A stretch of 64,000 nt of DNA from the NCBI GenBank assembly GCA_963662705.2, contig OY759767.1, forward strand, positions 4,402,001 to 4,466,000, in the 5' to 3' direction. This DNA is from JAPPHA01 sp963662705. GTDB lineage: Bacteria; Pseudomonadota; Alphaproteobacteria; Rhodobacterales; Rhodobacteraceae. Below are positions 1 through 13,067 of the stretch, piece after piece (position 1 is the stretch's first letter; every line of letters begins with the position of its first letter). The position numbers and the translations under genes are program-made. The notes under the pieces are model-generated. The model was not told where the DNA came from. It saw nothing but the letters and a program-made list of their open reading frames with translations, and searched no databases.

Positions 1-43
1 GCACGGCGACATGCTCTGTGACGAGCAGGGCCTGCCCAGGTGA
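1..43 (+). CDS. VapB-type antitoxin, C-terminal end only (window edge)
   Basis: The last 13 codons of a gene entering from the left are visible, ending in the residues DEQGLPR and a TGA at 41-43. This tail matches the usual ending of PSK/Rv0623-type VapB antitoxins. The stop overlaps the GTG of the following toxin in a GTGA arrangement, the normal coupling of vapB and vapC. The DNA-binding N-terminus lies outside the window. Confidence 0.55.
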   Translation, partial: HGDMLCDEQGLPR

Positions 44-276
44 TCGTTGATACCTCGGCCGTTCTGGCCATCCTGAAACGGGAGCCCGACGAGGACCGCT
101 ACGCGACAGCGATCCTTGCAGCAGCCCCGCGCCGCATGCCGGTCGCGAACGTGCTGGAGGCGGCCATCGTGGTCGAGAGCCGGGGCGAGCCGGAGGCTGA
201 GAAAAGAGCGGTCGGGATCCGGCCGTGGTTCTTCAGCCCTGCCGTTCGGAAAAGATCGGGGCAGGGATGTTGTTAG
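40..276 (+). pseudogene. VapC PIN-domain toxin, truncated
   Basis: The start MIVDTSAVLAIL carries the first PIN-domain aspartate, and residues 1-56 (through EAAIVVESRG) read as a typical VapC ribonuclease. Normal VapC is about 130 residues. After residue 56 the frame runs into unrelated sequence and stops at 78, so the remaining acidic residues and the C-terminal half are missing. The break lies close to the left side of the IS21-type element, so insertion or deletion by that element is the likely cause. The toxin should be inactive. Confidence 0.7.
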
Positions 277-725
277 TGGCTGAACTAATGCGCGGCATTC
301 TGGGTGGTTTGCCGCGTTTTTTTCCCTATTGCGGCGATCCTGTTGTGTCGACCCTATCGTAGCGCCCCCGTTGTTTCCGTCCTTTTGTATCGGAGCCCTG
401 TTGCCGCCGGTCCGGGATGACGGTTCGGCCTTTAGCGGGATAACCGCGGCGCCGGCCCTGACGCCTGGCACCGGGAACGGGTGACGCTCCTCCGCCCGGA
501 CCGGGCGGCCCTGTTGTCAGTCCTGTTGTGTAACGGGTCCGGATCCGGGGTCGCGGTTTCCGGCCGGAGGGTGCAGAAGCGGCGTCGGAGAGAGCGATGC
601 GGCACCGGCCAAAGTTCACGGAAAGAACACCGGCGCCGCACCCGGAGAACCGGTCATGGTGACCGGGTTCCTGCCTATTATCAGGCAGTTCGGTGTCCGG
701 GTCCACCCCGCTCTGACGGCGGCGG
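277..725. repeat. Left flank of the IS21-type element with repeated CCTGTTGT-like sites
   Basis: No gene is seen here. Degenerate copies of CCTGTTGT occur at about 339-348, 366-376, 396-406, 509-520 and 521-531. IS21-family elements carry several transposase-binding repeats near their ends, so this cluster is probably the left end. The exact terminus and target duplication could not be found, so the role is inference. Confidence 0.35.
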
Positions 726-1181
726 ATGTGTTCACAGGGCCGGGTTTTCATCTGCAAGCGGTGCCGCGCCCAGGTCATTCTCTGCGCGCGCTGCGATCAC
801 GGTCATCAGTATTGTTCGAAGTCCTGCAGTGCGGAAGGCCGCCGCGCGCGTCGCCGCGAGGCCAACCGCCGGCACGCGAACACCGAAACGGGACGGAGGC
901 TGAACCGGGAGCGCCAGAAGCGCTTCCGGATACGCCGGGCGGAGGAGGAACGCCGTCGCCGGATGCACCCTGTTGAAGCGGATGTCGCCACCGTCCCGGA
1001 GCGGACTTCGAAAGATTCCGTAACGGACCATGGTTCCCCGGCCCCGAAACTCCCGGTTATCGGGTCGAAACCACCGTGGTGGCGTGATTCGGCGCCCCGG
1101 TGCTCACGATGCGGGCGGGCCTGCACGGGCCTGGTGCGTGCAGACGCATGGCCACGGCCCTCGAGACGGCGAAAGGAGTGA
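726..1181 (+). CDS. Cys-rich zinc-finger-like accessory protein of the IS21 element
   Basis: A 151-residue protein whose first 40 residues hold CKRCRAQVILCARCDHGHQY followed by C-S-K-S-C, a cluster of CxxC pairs and histidines that should bind zinc. A very basic Arg-rich stretch follows (about residues 37-75), and a late CSRCGRAC pair lies near residue 130. Proteins of this layout are often found just upstream of IS21-type istA genes, and here the stop is 7 bases before istA. A nucleic-acid-binding role in transposition is plausible but not established. It could also be a non-essential passenger. Confidence 0.6.
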   Translation: MCSQGRVFICKRCRAQVILCARCDHGHQYCSKSCSAEGRRARRREANRRHANTETGRRLNRERQKRFRIRRAEEERRRRMHPVEADVATVPERTSKDSVTDHGSPAPKLPVIGSKPPWWRDSAPRCSRCGRACTGLVRADAWPRPSRRRKE

Positions 1182-1188
1182 CAGTTCC

Positions 1189-2685
1189 ATGGCAATCGAC
1201 CAACAGACCCGCAGCGAGATCCTGCGCCTGCACCGGGCCGAAGGCTGGCCCGTCGGGACCATCGCGCGGCATCTCAACATCCATCACAGCACGGTGAGAC
1301 GTGCGCTCGGCGGCGCCGGTGTGCCGCGCCGTTCGCGGACGAAGATGATCGACCCCTACATCCCGTTCATCACGGAACAGTTCGAGAAGGAACCGGGCCT
1401 CTCGGCCAGGGTTCTCCACGAGCAGGTCCGGCAGCGGGGCTACACCGGCGGGCTGGACCACTTCCGCCACCTCCTGCGCGACCTCGGACTGAGGCCGCAG
1501 AAGAAACCCGAGGCGTCGATGCGGCTCAACTTCCTCCCGGCCGAGCAGGCCCAGGTCGACTGGGTCGATCTCGGGCGGGTCACCATCGGCCGGGCCGAGC
1601 GCAAGCTGATGGGCTTCGTCATGACCTTGAGCTATTCACGGTGCAGCTTCCTGCGCCTGTCCTACACCGCGGACATGAGCGCCTTCCTCGCCGGCCATGT
1701 CGCCGCCTTCGAAGCCTTTGGCGGTGTTCCCCGTTCCCTGCTCTACGACAACCTCAAGAGCGTGGTGACCGCGCGGCGCGGCCCGGCCATCACCTACAAC
1801 CCGACATTCCTCGCCTTCGCCGGCCATTATGCCTTCGAGGCACCGGTCACCTGGCCGCGCCGGCCACAGGAGAAGGGACGCGTCGAGCGGAATATCCGCT
1901 ATGTCCGCTCGGCATTCATGGCCGGGCGCGACATCAACACCCCGCTCGACCAACTCAACGCCGACGCCCTGGAATGGTGCTTCGGCCCGGCCCTCGAGCG
2001 CCCGTGGCCGCAGGATGACGATATCACGGTCGGGGACGCCTTCGCCCGGGAGCGCGAGCTGCTGGTCCCGCTGCCCGATGTACCCTTCCCGACCGACGAA
2101 ATCTGCCCGGTGCGGATCGGAAAGACCCCCTATGCCCGCTTCGACACCAACGATTACAGCGTACCGCACAAACATGTCGGCGCCACCCTCACGGTCGTGG
2201 CCTCTCCCGAGCGGGTCCGCATCCTCGACGGGGAGCGCGAGGTCGCGGCCCACAAGCGCTCATGGGACAGCAAGCGGCAGATCGACGATCCCGAACATGT
2301 CAAGGCGCTCATCGCCAGCAAGCGGCACGGACGGGCCATGGGGACCCGGGACCGGCTGATCCGCGCCGTCCCCCGTGCACAGGGCCTCCTCGCCGCCGCA
2401 GGCGCGCGCAACGACAACGTCGCGACGATCGCGCGAACCCTGACACGCCTGCTCGACAGTCATGGCGCCGATGAACTCGACCGGGCCATCGCCCGCGCGC
2501 TGGAGCGCGGCTCGCCCCATCCCAACACCGTCATCCGCATTCTCGAGACCGACCGCGGCGCCGGCAGGCTGCCGCCGGAACTCGGAGCCGATGCCGCCGA
2601 CCCCGGCATCACCACCCCGCGCGCGACCGGCCTCGAAGCCTATGAACGCGCCATGAAGAACAGGAAGAAAGGAAAACCGGAATGA
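1189..2685 (+). CDS. istA: IS21-family transposase IstA
   Basis: A 498-residue DDE transposase. The N-terminus has a helix-turn-helix (EILRLHRAEGWPVGTIARHL, about residues 8-27). The integrase core shows the three acidic residues in QVDWVDLG, LYDNLK and the E of KGRVERN. Start is ATG 1189, with GAAAGGAG eleven bases upstream. The frame stays open further upstream, but that part is not IstA-like. The stop overlaps istB by four bases (ATGA). IstA binds the ends and carries out strand transfer with IstB. Length and motifs are intact, so it may be active. Confidence 0.93.
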   Translation: MAIDQQTRSEILRLHRAEGWPVGTIARHLNIHHSTVRRALGGAGVPRRSRTKMIDPYIPFITEQFEKEPGLSARVLHEQVRQRGYTGGLDHFRHLLRDLGLRPQKKPEASMRLNFLPAEQAQVDWVDLGRVTIGRAERKLMGFVMTLSYSRCSFLRLSYTADMSAFLAGHVAAFEAFGGVPRSLLYDNLKSVVTARRGPAITYNPTFLAFAGHYAFEAPVTWPRRPQEKGRVERNIRYVRSAFMAGRDINTPLDQLNADALEWCFGPALERPWPQDDDITVGDAFARERELLVPLPDVPFPTDEICPVRIGKTPYARFDTNDYSVPHKHVGATLTVVASPERVRILDGEREVAAHKRSWDSKRQIDDPEHVKALIASKRHGRAMGTRDRLIRAVPRAQGLLAAAGARNDNVATIARTLTRLLDSHGADELDRAIARALERGSPHPNTVIRILETDRGAGRLPPELGADAADPGITTPRATGLEAYERAMKNRKKGKPE

Positions 2686-3383
2686 TCACCCTCGAGGACC
2701 GTGCCCGTGCTCTCGGCCTGCATGGACTGCTCGCCCGCTGGGGAGAGGTCGCCGAGGCCGACTGGCTCGAGGACCTCATCACCAACGAGGAGCACGAGCG
2801 ACGCGCCCGCAGCTTCGAACGACGACGCGCCGCCGCCCGGCTCCCGGCCTTCTCCCCACTGGCCGACTTCGACTGGACATGGCCGCGCGACATCGACCGC
2901 GAAGCCATCGGTGAACTGATGACCCTCGCCTTCATCAGCCGTGCAGACAACGCCGTGCTCGTCGGCGGGCAGGGAACCGGAAAGACCATGATCGCCGCCA
3001 ACATCGCCCACCAGGCGCTCCTGCGCGGACACACCGTGCGGTTCGAGGCCGCGCCAAACCTGCTCGCAGACCTCGCCGCCCTCGACAGCAGGCAGGCGCT
3101 CCTGCACCGCCTCACCGTGCTCGCGCGCCCGCGCCTCCTCGTCCTCGACGAAATCGGCTACATCAGGCTCGACAGCCGCCTCGCCGACATCCTCTACACC
3201 ATCATCGCCCGGCGCTACCGCAGACGCTCCACCATGATCACAACATCCCTCGGCTTCGCACAGTGGGACCGGGTCTTCCCCGGCGCCGCCGGAATCGCCG
3301 CCGCCGTCGACCGCCTGACACACAAGGCGACAATCGTCGCCATCGACAGCGACTCCTGGAGGTTGCGCCATTCCGGGAACTGA
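2682..3383 (+). CDS. istB: IS21-family helper ATPase IstB
   Basis: A 233-residue DnaC/IstB-like AAA ATPase. Walker A is GGQGTGKT near residue 88 and Walker B is LLVLDEIGY near residue 150. The N-terminal segment (ARALGLHGLLARWGEVAEADW) is the IstB-type leader. It starts inside the istA stop codon, so translation is coupled. IstB stimulates IstA-mediated transposition and chooses the target. The frame is intact. Confidence 0.93.
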   Translation: MITLEDRARALGLHGLLARWGEVAEADWLEDLITNEEHERRARSFERRRAAARLPAFSPLADFDWTWPRDIDREAIGELMTLAFISRADNAVLVGGQGTGKTMIAANIAHQALLRGHTVRFEAAPNLLADLAALDSRQALLHRLTVLARPRLLVLDEIGYIRLDSRLADILYTIIARRYRRRSTMITTSLGFAQWDRVFPGAAGIAAAVDRLTHKATIVAIDSDSWRLRHSGN

Positions 3384-3489
3384 CCGCCCGCGCGTCGACT
3401 TCGACGCCCTCAAGCGCAGGCCCTTCGAAGACATCGCGGCACAGTGGGGATATGCCCGGGACCTCAAGGCCTCGACACGCAACTGTCCC

Positions 3490-4251
3490 GTGTTGCGGGC
3501 CGACGGACAGCCAAAGCTCGTCCTCGGGAAACGCGGCAACGGACACTGGGTCTACTTCAACACACAGGACAACACCGACAACGGAACCATCATCGACTTC
3601 ATGGTCAACAGGGGCCTGACCTTCGCCGATATCCGGGACCGGTTCGCACCGTCCCAAACCACCGCCCCGCAGGCCGCGGCATCCTTCCGCGACACCTGGA
3701 AGGCCGCGAAACCCCATCCCGCGCCGCCATGGCTGATCAGCCGCGGCATCACGGCGCACACGCTGAAAACCACACGCCCGACCATCCGCTGCGACCGGAA
3801 CGGACGGGTCCTGTTCGCCCACCGGGACCGGCACCGCTCTCTCACCGGCTTCGAGATCGCGCCCCCCGACGGGCCACGCCGCTTCGCAACCGGCGGAACA
3901 CGGGCCCTCTGTGCCATCCACGCCGCAACACAAGCCGCATCCCTGCGGGCGCTCGTCGTCACCGAAAGCGGCCTTGATGCTCTCAGCATCGCTCAACTCG
4001 AACACTGCCCGCCCGACCATGCCTTCCTCTCCACCGCAGGCGCGCCGTCACGATCCCAGTGCGCCCAGATCCAGCATGCCGCCAATATCCTTCCAAACCT
4101 CGAGGCCCTCGTGCTCGCACAGGACGGCGACGAGGCCGGGGACCGACAGGGCGAAGCCATCCGCAAAGCCGTCGTCCTGCCCGATCACGTCAGGCTCGAA
4201 AGACGCAGACCTCCCGACAGCATGGACTGGAATGACATCGTCAGGGAATGA
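3490..4251 (+). CDS. Toprim/primase-like plasmid protein, possibly 5'-truncated
   Basis: A 253-residue product that looks like the DUF3991/toprim group found on plasmids and integrative elements. An N-terminal CHC2-like fold region (NGHWVYFNTQDNTDNGTIID) is followed by a toprim-like half with LVVTESGLDALS (conserved E) and LVLAQDGDEAGDRQG (DxDxxG type). The only standard start is GTG 3490, yet recognisable coding sequence (DFDALKRRPFEDIAAQWGY) continues upstream to about 3370 in the same frame. The true N-terminus was therefore probably lost when the IS21 element landed beside it. The role in DNA replication or mobilisation is inferred from the family only. Confidence 0.6.
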   Translation: MLRADGQPKLVLGKRGNGHWVYFNTQDNTDNGTIIDFMVNRGLTFADIRDRFAPSQTTAPQAAASFRDTWKAAKPHPAPPWLISRGITAHTLKTTRPTIRCDRNGRVLFAHRDRHRSLTGFEIAPPDGPRRFATGGTRALCAIHAATQAASLRALVVTESGLDALSIAQLEHCPPDHAFLSTAGAPSRSQCAQIQHAANILPNLEALVLAQDGDEAGDRQGEAIRKAVVLPDHVRLERRRPPDSMDWNDIVRE

Positions 4252-4927
4252 GCGGCAACGCTCCCGAGCAAGGCCGCGGCACCGGGCCGAAACCCCGAAA
4301 AGCCCGATGAAAGAAGTTCCCCGCTCGCATGGCACGTCAACCGACGCCCGAATCAAACCTCCGAAAACACCCTGCCGAACAGGCCGACGGGAAAGAAAAC
4401 CGTCCAGTGCAGGCCAACCACGCACAACGAAAACATCCCCGATGGCCCAGATTCGATCGCCAGGACAGACCGACTAAACCAGAAAACGCGCAATACCACC
4501 CAAAATCCCGCGCTTCTCAAAAACCGTTAACAGATGTCCCACAGAATCGCGGAGGACACGCGAAACGGGCGGAAACGGGGGTTTTTGGTCGTCATTTCTG
4601 TTTTCGGTCCAAAAAACGGGCTGTTTTCGGAGTTCTCCGGTCCCTTGGGAGCAATCGAAGGGCATCACATGGCCGTGGCGGCCGAAAAGGAGCAGCATGT
4701 GCTCTGATTTCGGCACCGCGACATGCGCGAAGTGTAAGGACGAAACGCAGGGAACCGGCGGCACCGGGCGGGCTCCCGCGCCGGCCTGTCAAGTTCCAGA
4801 GCGAATTTTCCGGTTTCCCCCACCGAGCCAAGAGCACGGCGCCTGCATGCCGCGGCGGGATTTCCGGTCGGGACCGGATCACGGCCGGGCTGGTCGATTT
4901 TCAGAAGGGGCGTAGTTCGTGTCGCGG
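4252..4927. other. Intergenic, no gene recognised
   Basis: Open frames here show no protein-like composition and no family match that I can recognise. The right end of the IS21 element may lie in this stretch, but no copy of the left-end repeat was found in inverted form. Confidence 0.5.
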
Positions 4928-4967
4928 CACACAAACAAGTCCCGTTTGCGAAATCCTACGCCAAGCG
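4928..4967. repeat. Possible degraded Tn3-family terminal repeat
   Basis: The core CGTTTGCGAAATCCTACGCC followed by AAGC resembles the inner half of the 38-bp Tn3-type repeats at 35250-35287 and 40303-40340, but the outer GGGG end and the middle are missing. It lies immediately 3' of the methionine synthase gene. It may be a relic of a deletion event. Confidence 0.3.
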
Positions 4968-4968
4968 T

Positions 4969-6018
4969 TCATAGGCTTTGCGCGGCTGTCGCCAAATTTC
5001 TCAGCTTGGCGGTGGCCAGTCGCCGCGGCAGGAGTGCAAGGCCGCAATCGGGCGCCGCAATCAGCCGGTCGGCGTCGATGTGTTCAAGGGCTGCACCCAT
5101 GCGGGCGCGCAGGGTGTCGACCGACTCCACTTGGCTCTTGGCGATGTCGATCATGCCCAGGATTATCGTGGTGTGGCCGAACAACTCCAGTAGCCTGAGA
5201 TCATTGGGCCGATGTGCATCTTCGATGGAAACGGCGTCCACATTGGCCGCGTCGAGGGCGCCGGATAAATCGAAATAGCTCGCCGGGTCGGCTTTGGCGG
5301 GGTGAGGGTCGTCGAGACCGGCGGGGTATCCACAGCAGATGTGGACAGTACGGTTGACGCCCGGTCCGACGCCGGCGAAGCAGCGCTCTATACACTCAAC
5401 GCCGAATGCAAGCGCCTCATCGACCTGGCGCGCGAACAACGGTTCGTCGACCTGAATCCACGTGCAGCCAGCTTCGGCCAGGCGCCTTATTTCTATATTG
5501 AGGACCTCGGCGAGCGCCCGCGCCAGTTCCGGCCGGCTGGCATAATAATCGTTGGCAATTGTGTCGCTTATGGTCAGCGGACCCGGCACTGTAATTTTCA
5601 CCTCGCGATCTGTGGCCGACTGTGCAACACGCCAGTCGGCAGGCAGAAAAGCGGGCCCAGGTTCCAGTTTTGATATGACCGTGGGGACACTGGCCACCCA
5701 GCTTCCATCGCGCATTTTTTGTTCACTAAGGTGGCGGAAGTCGATCCCTTGCACATGCCTGCAGTGATAATAGACGTAATGTTCGCGACGGATTTCACCA
5801 TCGGTTGGAATGGTTATTCCGCAATCCACTTGCTCGCGAACCGCATCCTTAGTCATGCGGTCGAGCGTACGTTTCGTTTCGGCTGACTGGTCCTCCACCA
5901 GGGCATCGTAGACCATGGTCGGCGCCGCGCGCCTTTGCTCGCCCATATTGCTCCACATTGGAATTGGGGCGTCGGCGGGTTTAGGGTAGGCACCGATTGT
6001 CGTGGTCGGAATGGTCAT
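4969..6018 (-). CDS. Cobalamin-independent methionine synthase, core-MetE type
   Basis: A 349-residue protein matching the C-terminal catalytic barrel of MetE without the N-terminal half, as in the methionine synthase II / core-MetE family. It would transfer a methyl group to homocysteine in the cytosol. The zinc ligands are visible as HIC in TVHICCGYP, a Glu in VSIEDAHR and the Cys in APDCGL. Start is ATG 6018, preceded by GGGGGA at suitable spacing. The same frame runs on upstream into a CAP-domain scrap, which should not be part of the protein. The methyl donor of this subfamily is not certain, because short MetE proteins can use donors other than methyl-tetrahydrofolate polyglutamate. Confidence 0.75.
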   Translation of the reverse strand: MTIPTTTIGAYPKPADAPIPMWSNMGEQRRAAPTMVYDALVEDQSAETKRTLDRMTKDAVREQVDCGITIPTDGEIRREHYVYYHCRHVQGIDFRHLSEQKMRDGSWVASVPTVISKLEPGPAFLPADWRVAQSATDREVKITVPGPLTISDTIANDYYASRPELARALAEVLNIEIRRLAEAGCTWIQVDEPLFARQVDEALAFGVECIERCFAGVGPGVNRTVHICCGYPAGLDDPHPAKADPASYFDLSGALDAANVDAVSIEDAHRPNDLRLLELFGHTTIILGMIDIAKSQVESVDTLRARMGAALEHIDADRLIAAPDCGLALLPRRLATAKLRNLATAAQSL

Positions 6019-6168
6019 GCCTGCGATCCCCCGGTCTTGAATGACGTCGTGTACCATGACGCCGCAAAGAAATCCCTCGCTCTTTCCCGAAGCCGAATCA
6101 TTGCACGCGCTCGGATCAACCAAACAACGGGCGGCGCCCGACTTCGGTGACGGCATGTTCGCCATGAC

Positions 6169-6318
6169 TATATGTGCAAAGTAAGCGCGTTTCGCCATGT
6201 CTTTGCTGTGTGAACGGGCTATCCGTCCGAGTGTCTCCATGTGTTTTGGCGGGGGCAATCCTTGTCTGACGCGTTCGGCATTGACAAGTTCGTGTATTCG
6301 GCTTTCCAATTGACGCAA
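6169..6318 (-). pseudogene. CAP/SCP-domain protein, N-terminal fragment
   Basis: About 50 residues (ESRIHELVNAERVRQGL, then ARSHSKDMAKRAYFAH) match the first helix and active-site-side strand of bacterial CAP-domain proteins. The rest of the roughly 130-residue domain is absent. The sequence runs in frame into the methionine synthase through about 50 unrelated residues. This is a junction scrap rather than a designed fusion. Confidence 0.6.
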
Positions 6319-6805
6319 GTCTATGACCGGTTAGACGGTTGACGGGTAAACTCCGGCTTTTGCGTCGTCGTCCCGCACGAACGGGGAGGCGCAGGCCGCA
6401 AGCAGGAACACCGCGGCGAAGTGGGCCGGACGGGATGTCCTGCAATCCGGAAGTTACTTCATGGCCGGGGACCCATCGCCGCCGCCATCCAATGATGCCA
6501 CCATCATTTTGGTGCTTCCCAAGAACAGGATGAATGTCGAAACCTGACAAGGTCAATCCATGACAGCGCGGTTCTACGATCAAACCATCCGGTTGCGTGG
6601 GGATGAATGCTGGGAGTGCCGCAGAAGCAGTCAGCCAAGAAACAGCCCTTGTGTCCATTGTAATGTTCAAAATGCGCAGCCGCTGCCCCGCCGCCCCAAT
6701 GAGCCCTGACAAGGGTACCAACATAACCAAACTGTCACGATTCCAGGTTTCACGGTGACATAATCGCGCCAGATCATGATTTTTCTCCATTTTTCGCGCC
6801 TGCGA
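6319..6805. other. Intergenic, no gene recognised
   Basis: No convincing coding frame, repeat or RNA was found between the CAP scrap and the Uma2 gene. Confidence 0.5.
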
Positions 6806-7372
6806 TCACCTCGGGCCAAAGTGCGCTGAGGTGATGGCGTCGAACGGAGGAAGCGAGACCGGAGCGTCGTCGGCGAGCGTCGCCAGCGGCAGCCAATGAC
6901 CCTCGCGCAACGCGAAGACCTCAAGCGTCTGCGTATCGGGATCGACGAACCAGAGATCGCCGACGCCTTCGCGGGCGTAGAGCGCCCGCTTTTCACTCAG
7001 GTCCAGCCTCCGCGTGGACGGCGAGAGCACCTCGCGGACCCAGTCCGGCGCGGTCGTGCAATAGGCCGCATCGGGGAATTCGGGCATCGTCTCGCGCCGC
7101 CAGCCGGCAGGATCCGGTGCCACGATGTCTTCACCCAGGTGCGGTTCGGGCTCGAAGACGATCCACCGGCCGCCAGGGCCGCCATCACCGAAATCAAACG
7201 GCGGAGCGATCTTGGCCCCGATCCCCGAGCTTGCCCGCGCATGCCGCATGGCCGGCCTCGGACGGGTATGGAGCGTGCCAGAAATCACCTCGGCGACCAT
7301 GTGGGGCGGTGCATCGAGCACGTCCTGATAAATCGCCCGGCGGGTCTCTTTGCGTCTGGTCCGTGCCGTCAT
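6806..7372 (-). pseudogene. Uma2-family nuclease, copy 1, C-terminally frameshifted
   Basis: A 188-residue product of the Uma2 (DUF820, PD-(D/E)XK-fold) family starting MTARTRRKETRR. The family core is present (LGEDIVAPD, then REVLSPSTRRLDLSEKRALY, then LWFVDPD). Compared with the intact copies, a small deletion after FDAIT shifts the frame and replaces the last 15-20 residues with SAHFGPR. It lies 22 bases downstream of an integrase remnant, the same arrangement as the other copies. Residual activity is possible because the catalytic core is intact. Confidence 0.7.
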
Positions 7373-7394
7373 GTTCCCGGTTCCTTCCCCTACC

Positions 7395-7676
7395 CTATTG
7401 AATGCCGATCCATTCGACTTCATCAAGCGGAAGCTGCTCCTCGCGGCGGTCATAGAGACGCCTCGTCTCCGTGCGGGCGTGCCCGGAAAGGTACTGCGCC
7501 ACTTCGACGTGTGCATCGGACTGCTCCAGGTATGCCGTGATCCCGATCGCCCGGAGACTGTGACAGCCGATGTATCCCAAGCTGATGATGCCCTCGTCAC
7601 CCGCACGAATGTCCCGCCGCTCGTCCGCCTCCCCTGCCCGGTGGCGGCTCCACCTGCGGTCCGACAGCGTGACGGA
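7395..7676 (-). pseudogene. Tyrosine recombinase C-terminal remnant, cassette copy 1
   Basis: About 93 residues corresponding to the last quarter of the full integrase at 43364-44428. They retain CHSLRAIG (HxxR), SGHARTE and the nucleophile in RRLYDRR. The catalytic N-terminal half is absent. The original TAA stop has become CAA, so the frame ends at the next codon, TAG. The remnant abuts another, oppositely oriented recombinase fragment. Confidence 0.75.
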
Positions 7677-7689
7677 AGCCTGTTCCCTC

Positions 7690-8148
7690 CGGCTTTCAGG
7701 TCTCACCTCGGACGGGCTGGTGGACCGAAAGGCCAAGTTCGGGAATTCGAGACACGTGCCCCTGTCGGACAGCACCCACGACGAGCTGCATCGTTATCTC
7801 GGGCGCCGCAAGAGACTCGGCGCAGCCAGCGACCATCTGTTTGTGCTTTCCACCGGCAAATCGATCAGTCCCGACACCTTGACGGACATGTCCATCAGGC
7901 TCGCGCGTGCCGCAGGGCTTCGCGGCGGCAAGGGTGAGGCCGGCATAACACGACTCGACTTGCGCCATCGCTCCGCGGTCAGGTCTCTCGAGCAGGCGAT
8001 CGATACCGATCGTGACAACATCAGTCGGCATATCCTCGCCCTCTCGACCTATACGGGCCATGTCAGCGTTGATTCGACGTACTGGTATCGGGCACCATCC
8101 TTTCCCTTGTCTTGCCTGTCGGTCACCTGTTCGTCTTCCTGCCTGTGA
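7690..8148 (+). pseudogene. Second tyrosine recombinase, internal to C-terminal fragment
   Basis: From about 7702 the frame reads GLVDRKAKFGNSRHVPLSDS (catalytic Lys region), then LRHRSAVRSL and YTGHVSVDSTYWYR (GH and nucleophile Tyr). This is the catalytic domain of a different integrase type, closer to transposon-borne TnpA/TnpB-type recombinases. The N-terminal domain and the first catalytic Arg are missing, and the usual HxLR histidine has become Leu in LDLRH. It is inactive by truncation. Confidence 0.65.
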
Positions 8149-8402
8149 ATCTGTTGTTCTCGGCGCACCGCGCAGCCGTCAAAGCCGAAGCGAAACACCG
8201 TCGGAATCAAGATACCAAACGAATCCGCGCAAGCCTCAAGTCAAAACCGTGGCAAAAAAAGAACGCACTTCCAAGTCCGGCCGCCGGATTGTCCCTACTG
8301 GCAGTTCGCCTTATATTGCAGGTCCGTCCGGGCGCTCGCTCCTGGACCTCTCGGACCCGGCAACGCCGATCCCGCATAGACTAAGGGGAAGAGTGCGGAC
8401 AC

Positions 8403-13064
<4,662 letters not shown>

Positions 13065-13067
13065 ACC

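Larger units (their letters stand above)
339..3383 (+). mobile_element. IS21-family insertion sequence (ends unresolved)
   Basis: The element holds a Cys-rich small protein, istA and istB in one direction, with the left-end repeats upstream. The istA/istB overlap and the DDE plus AAA pairing define the IS21 family. Exact ends and terminal repeats were not resolved, so both boundaries are approximate. Confidence 0.6.

Noticed and set aside
4329..5198. A 289-codon plus-strand frame between the toprim gene and the methionine synthase
   Set aside because: Low-complexity Arg/Pro-rich product that overlaps the end of the real minus-strand gene.
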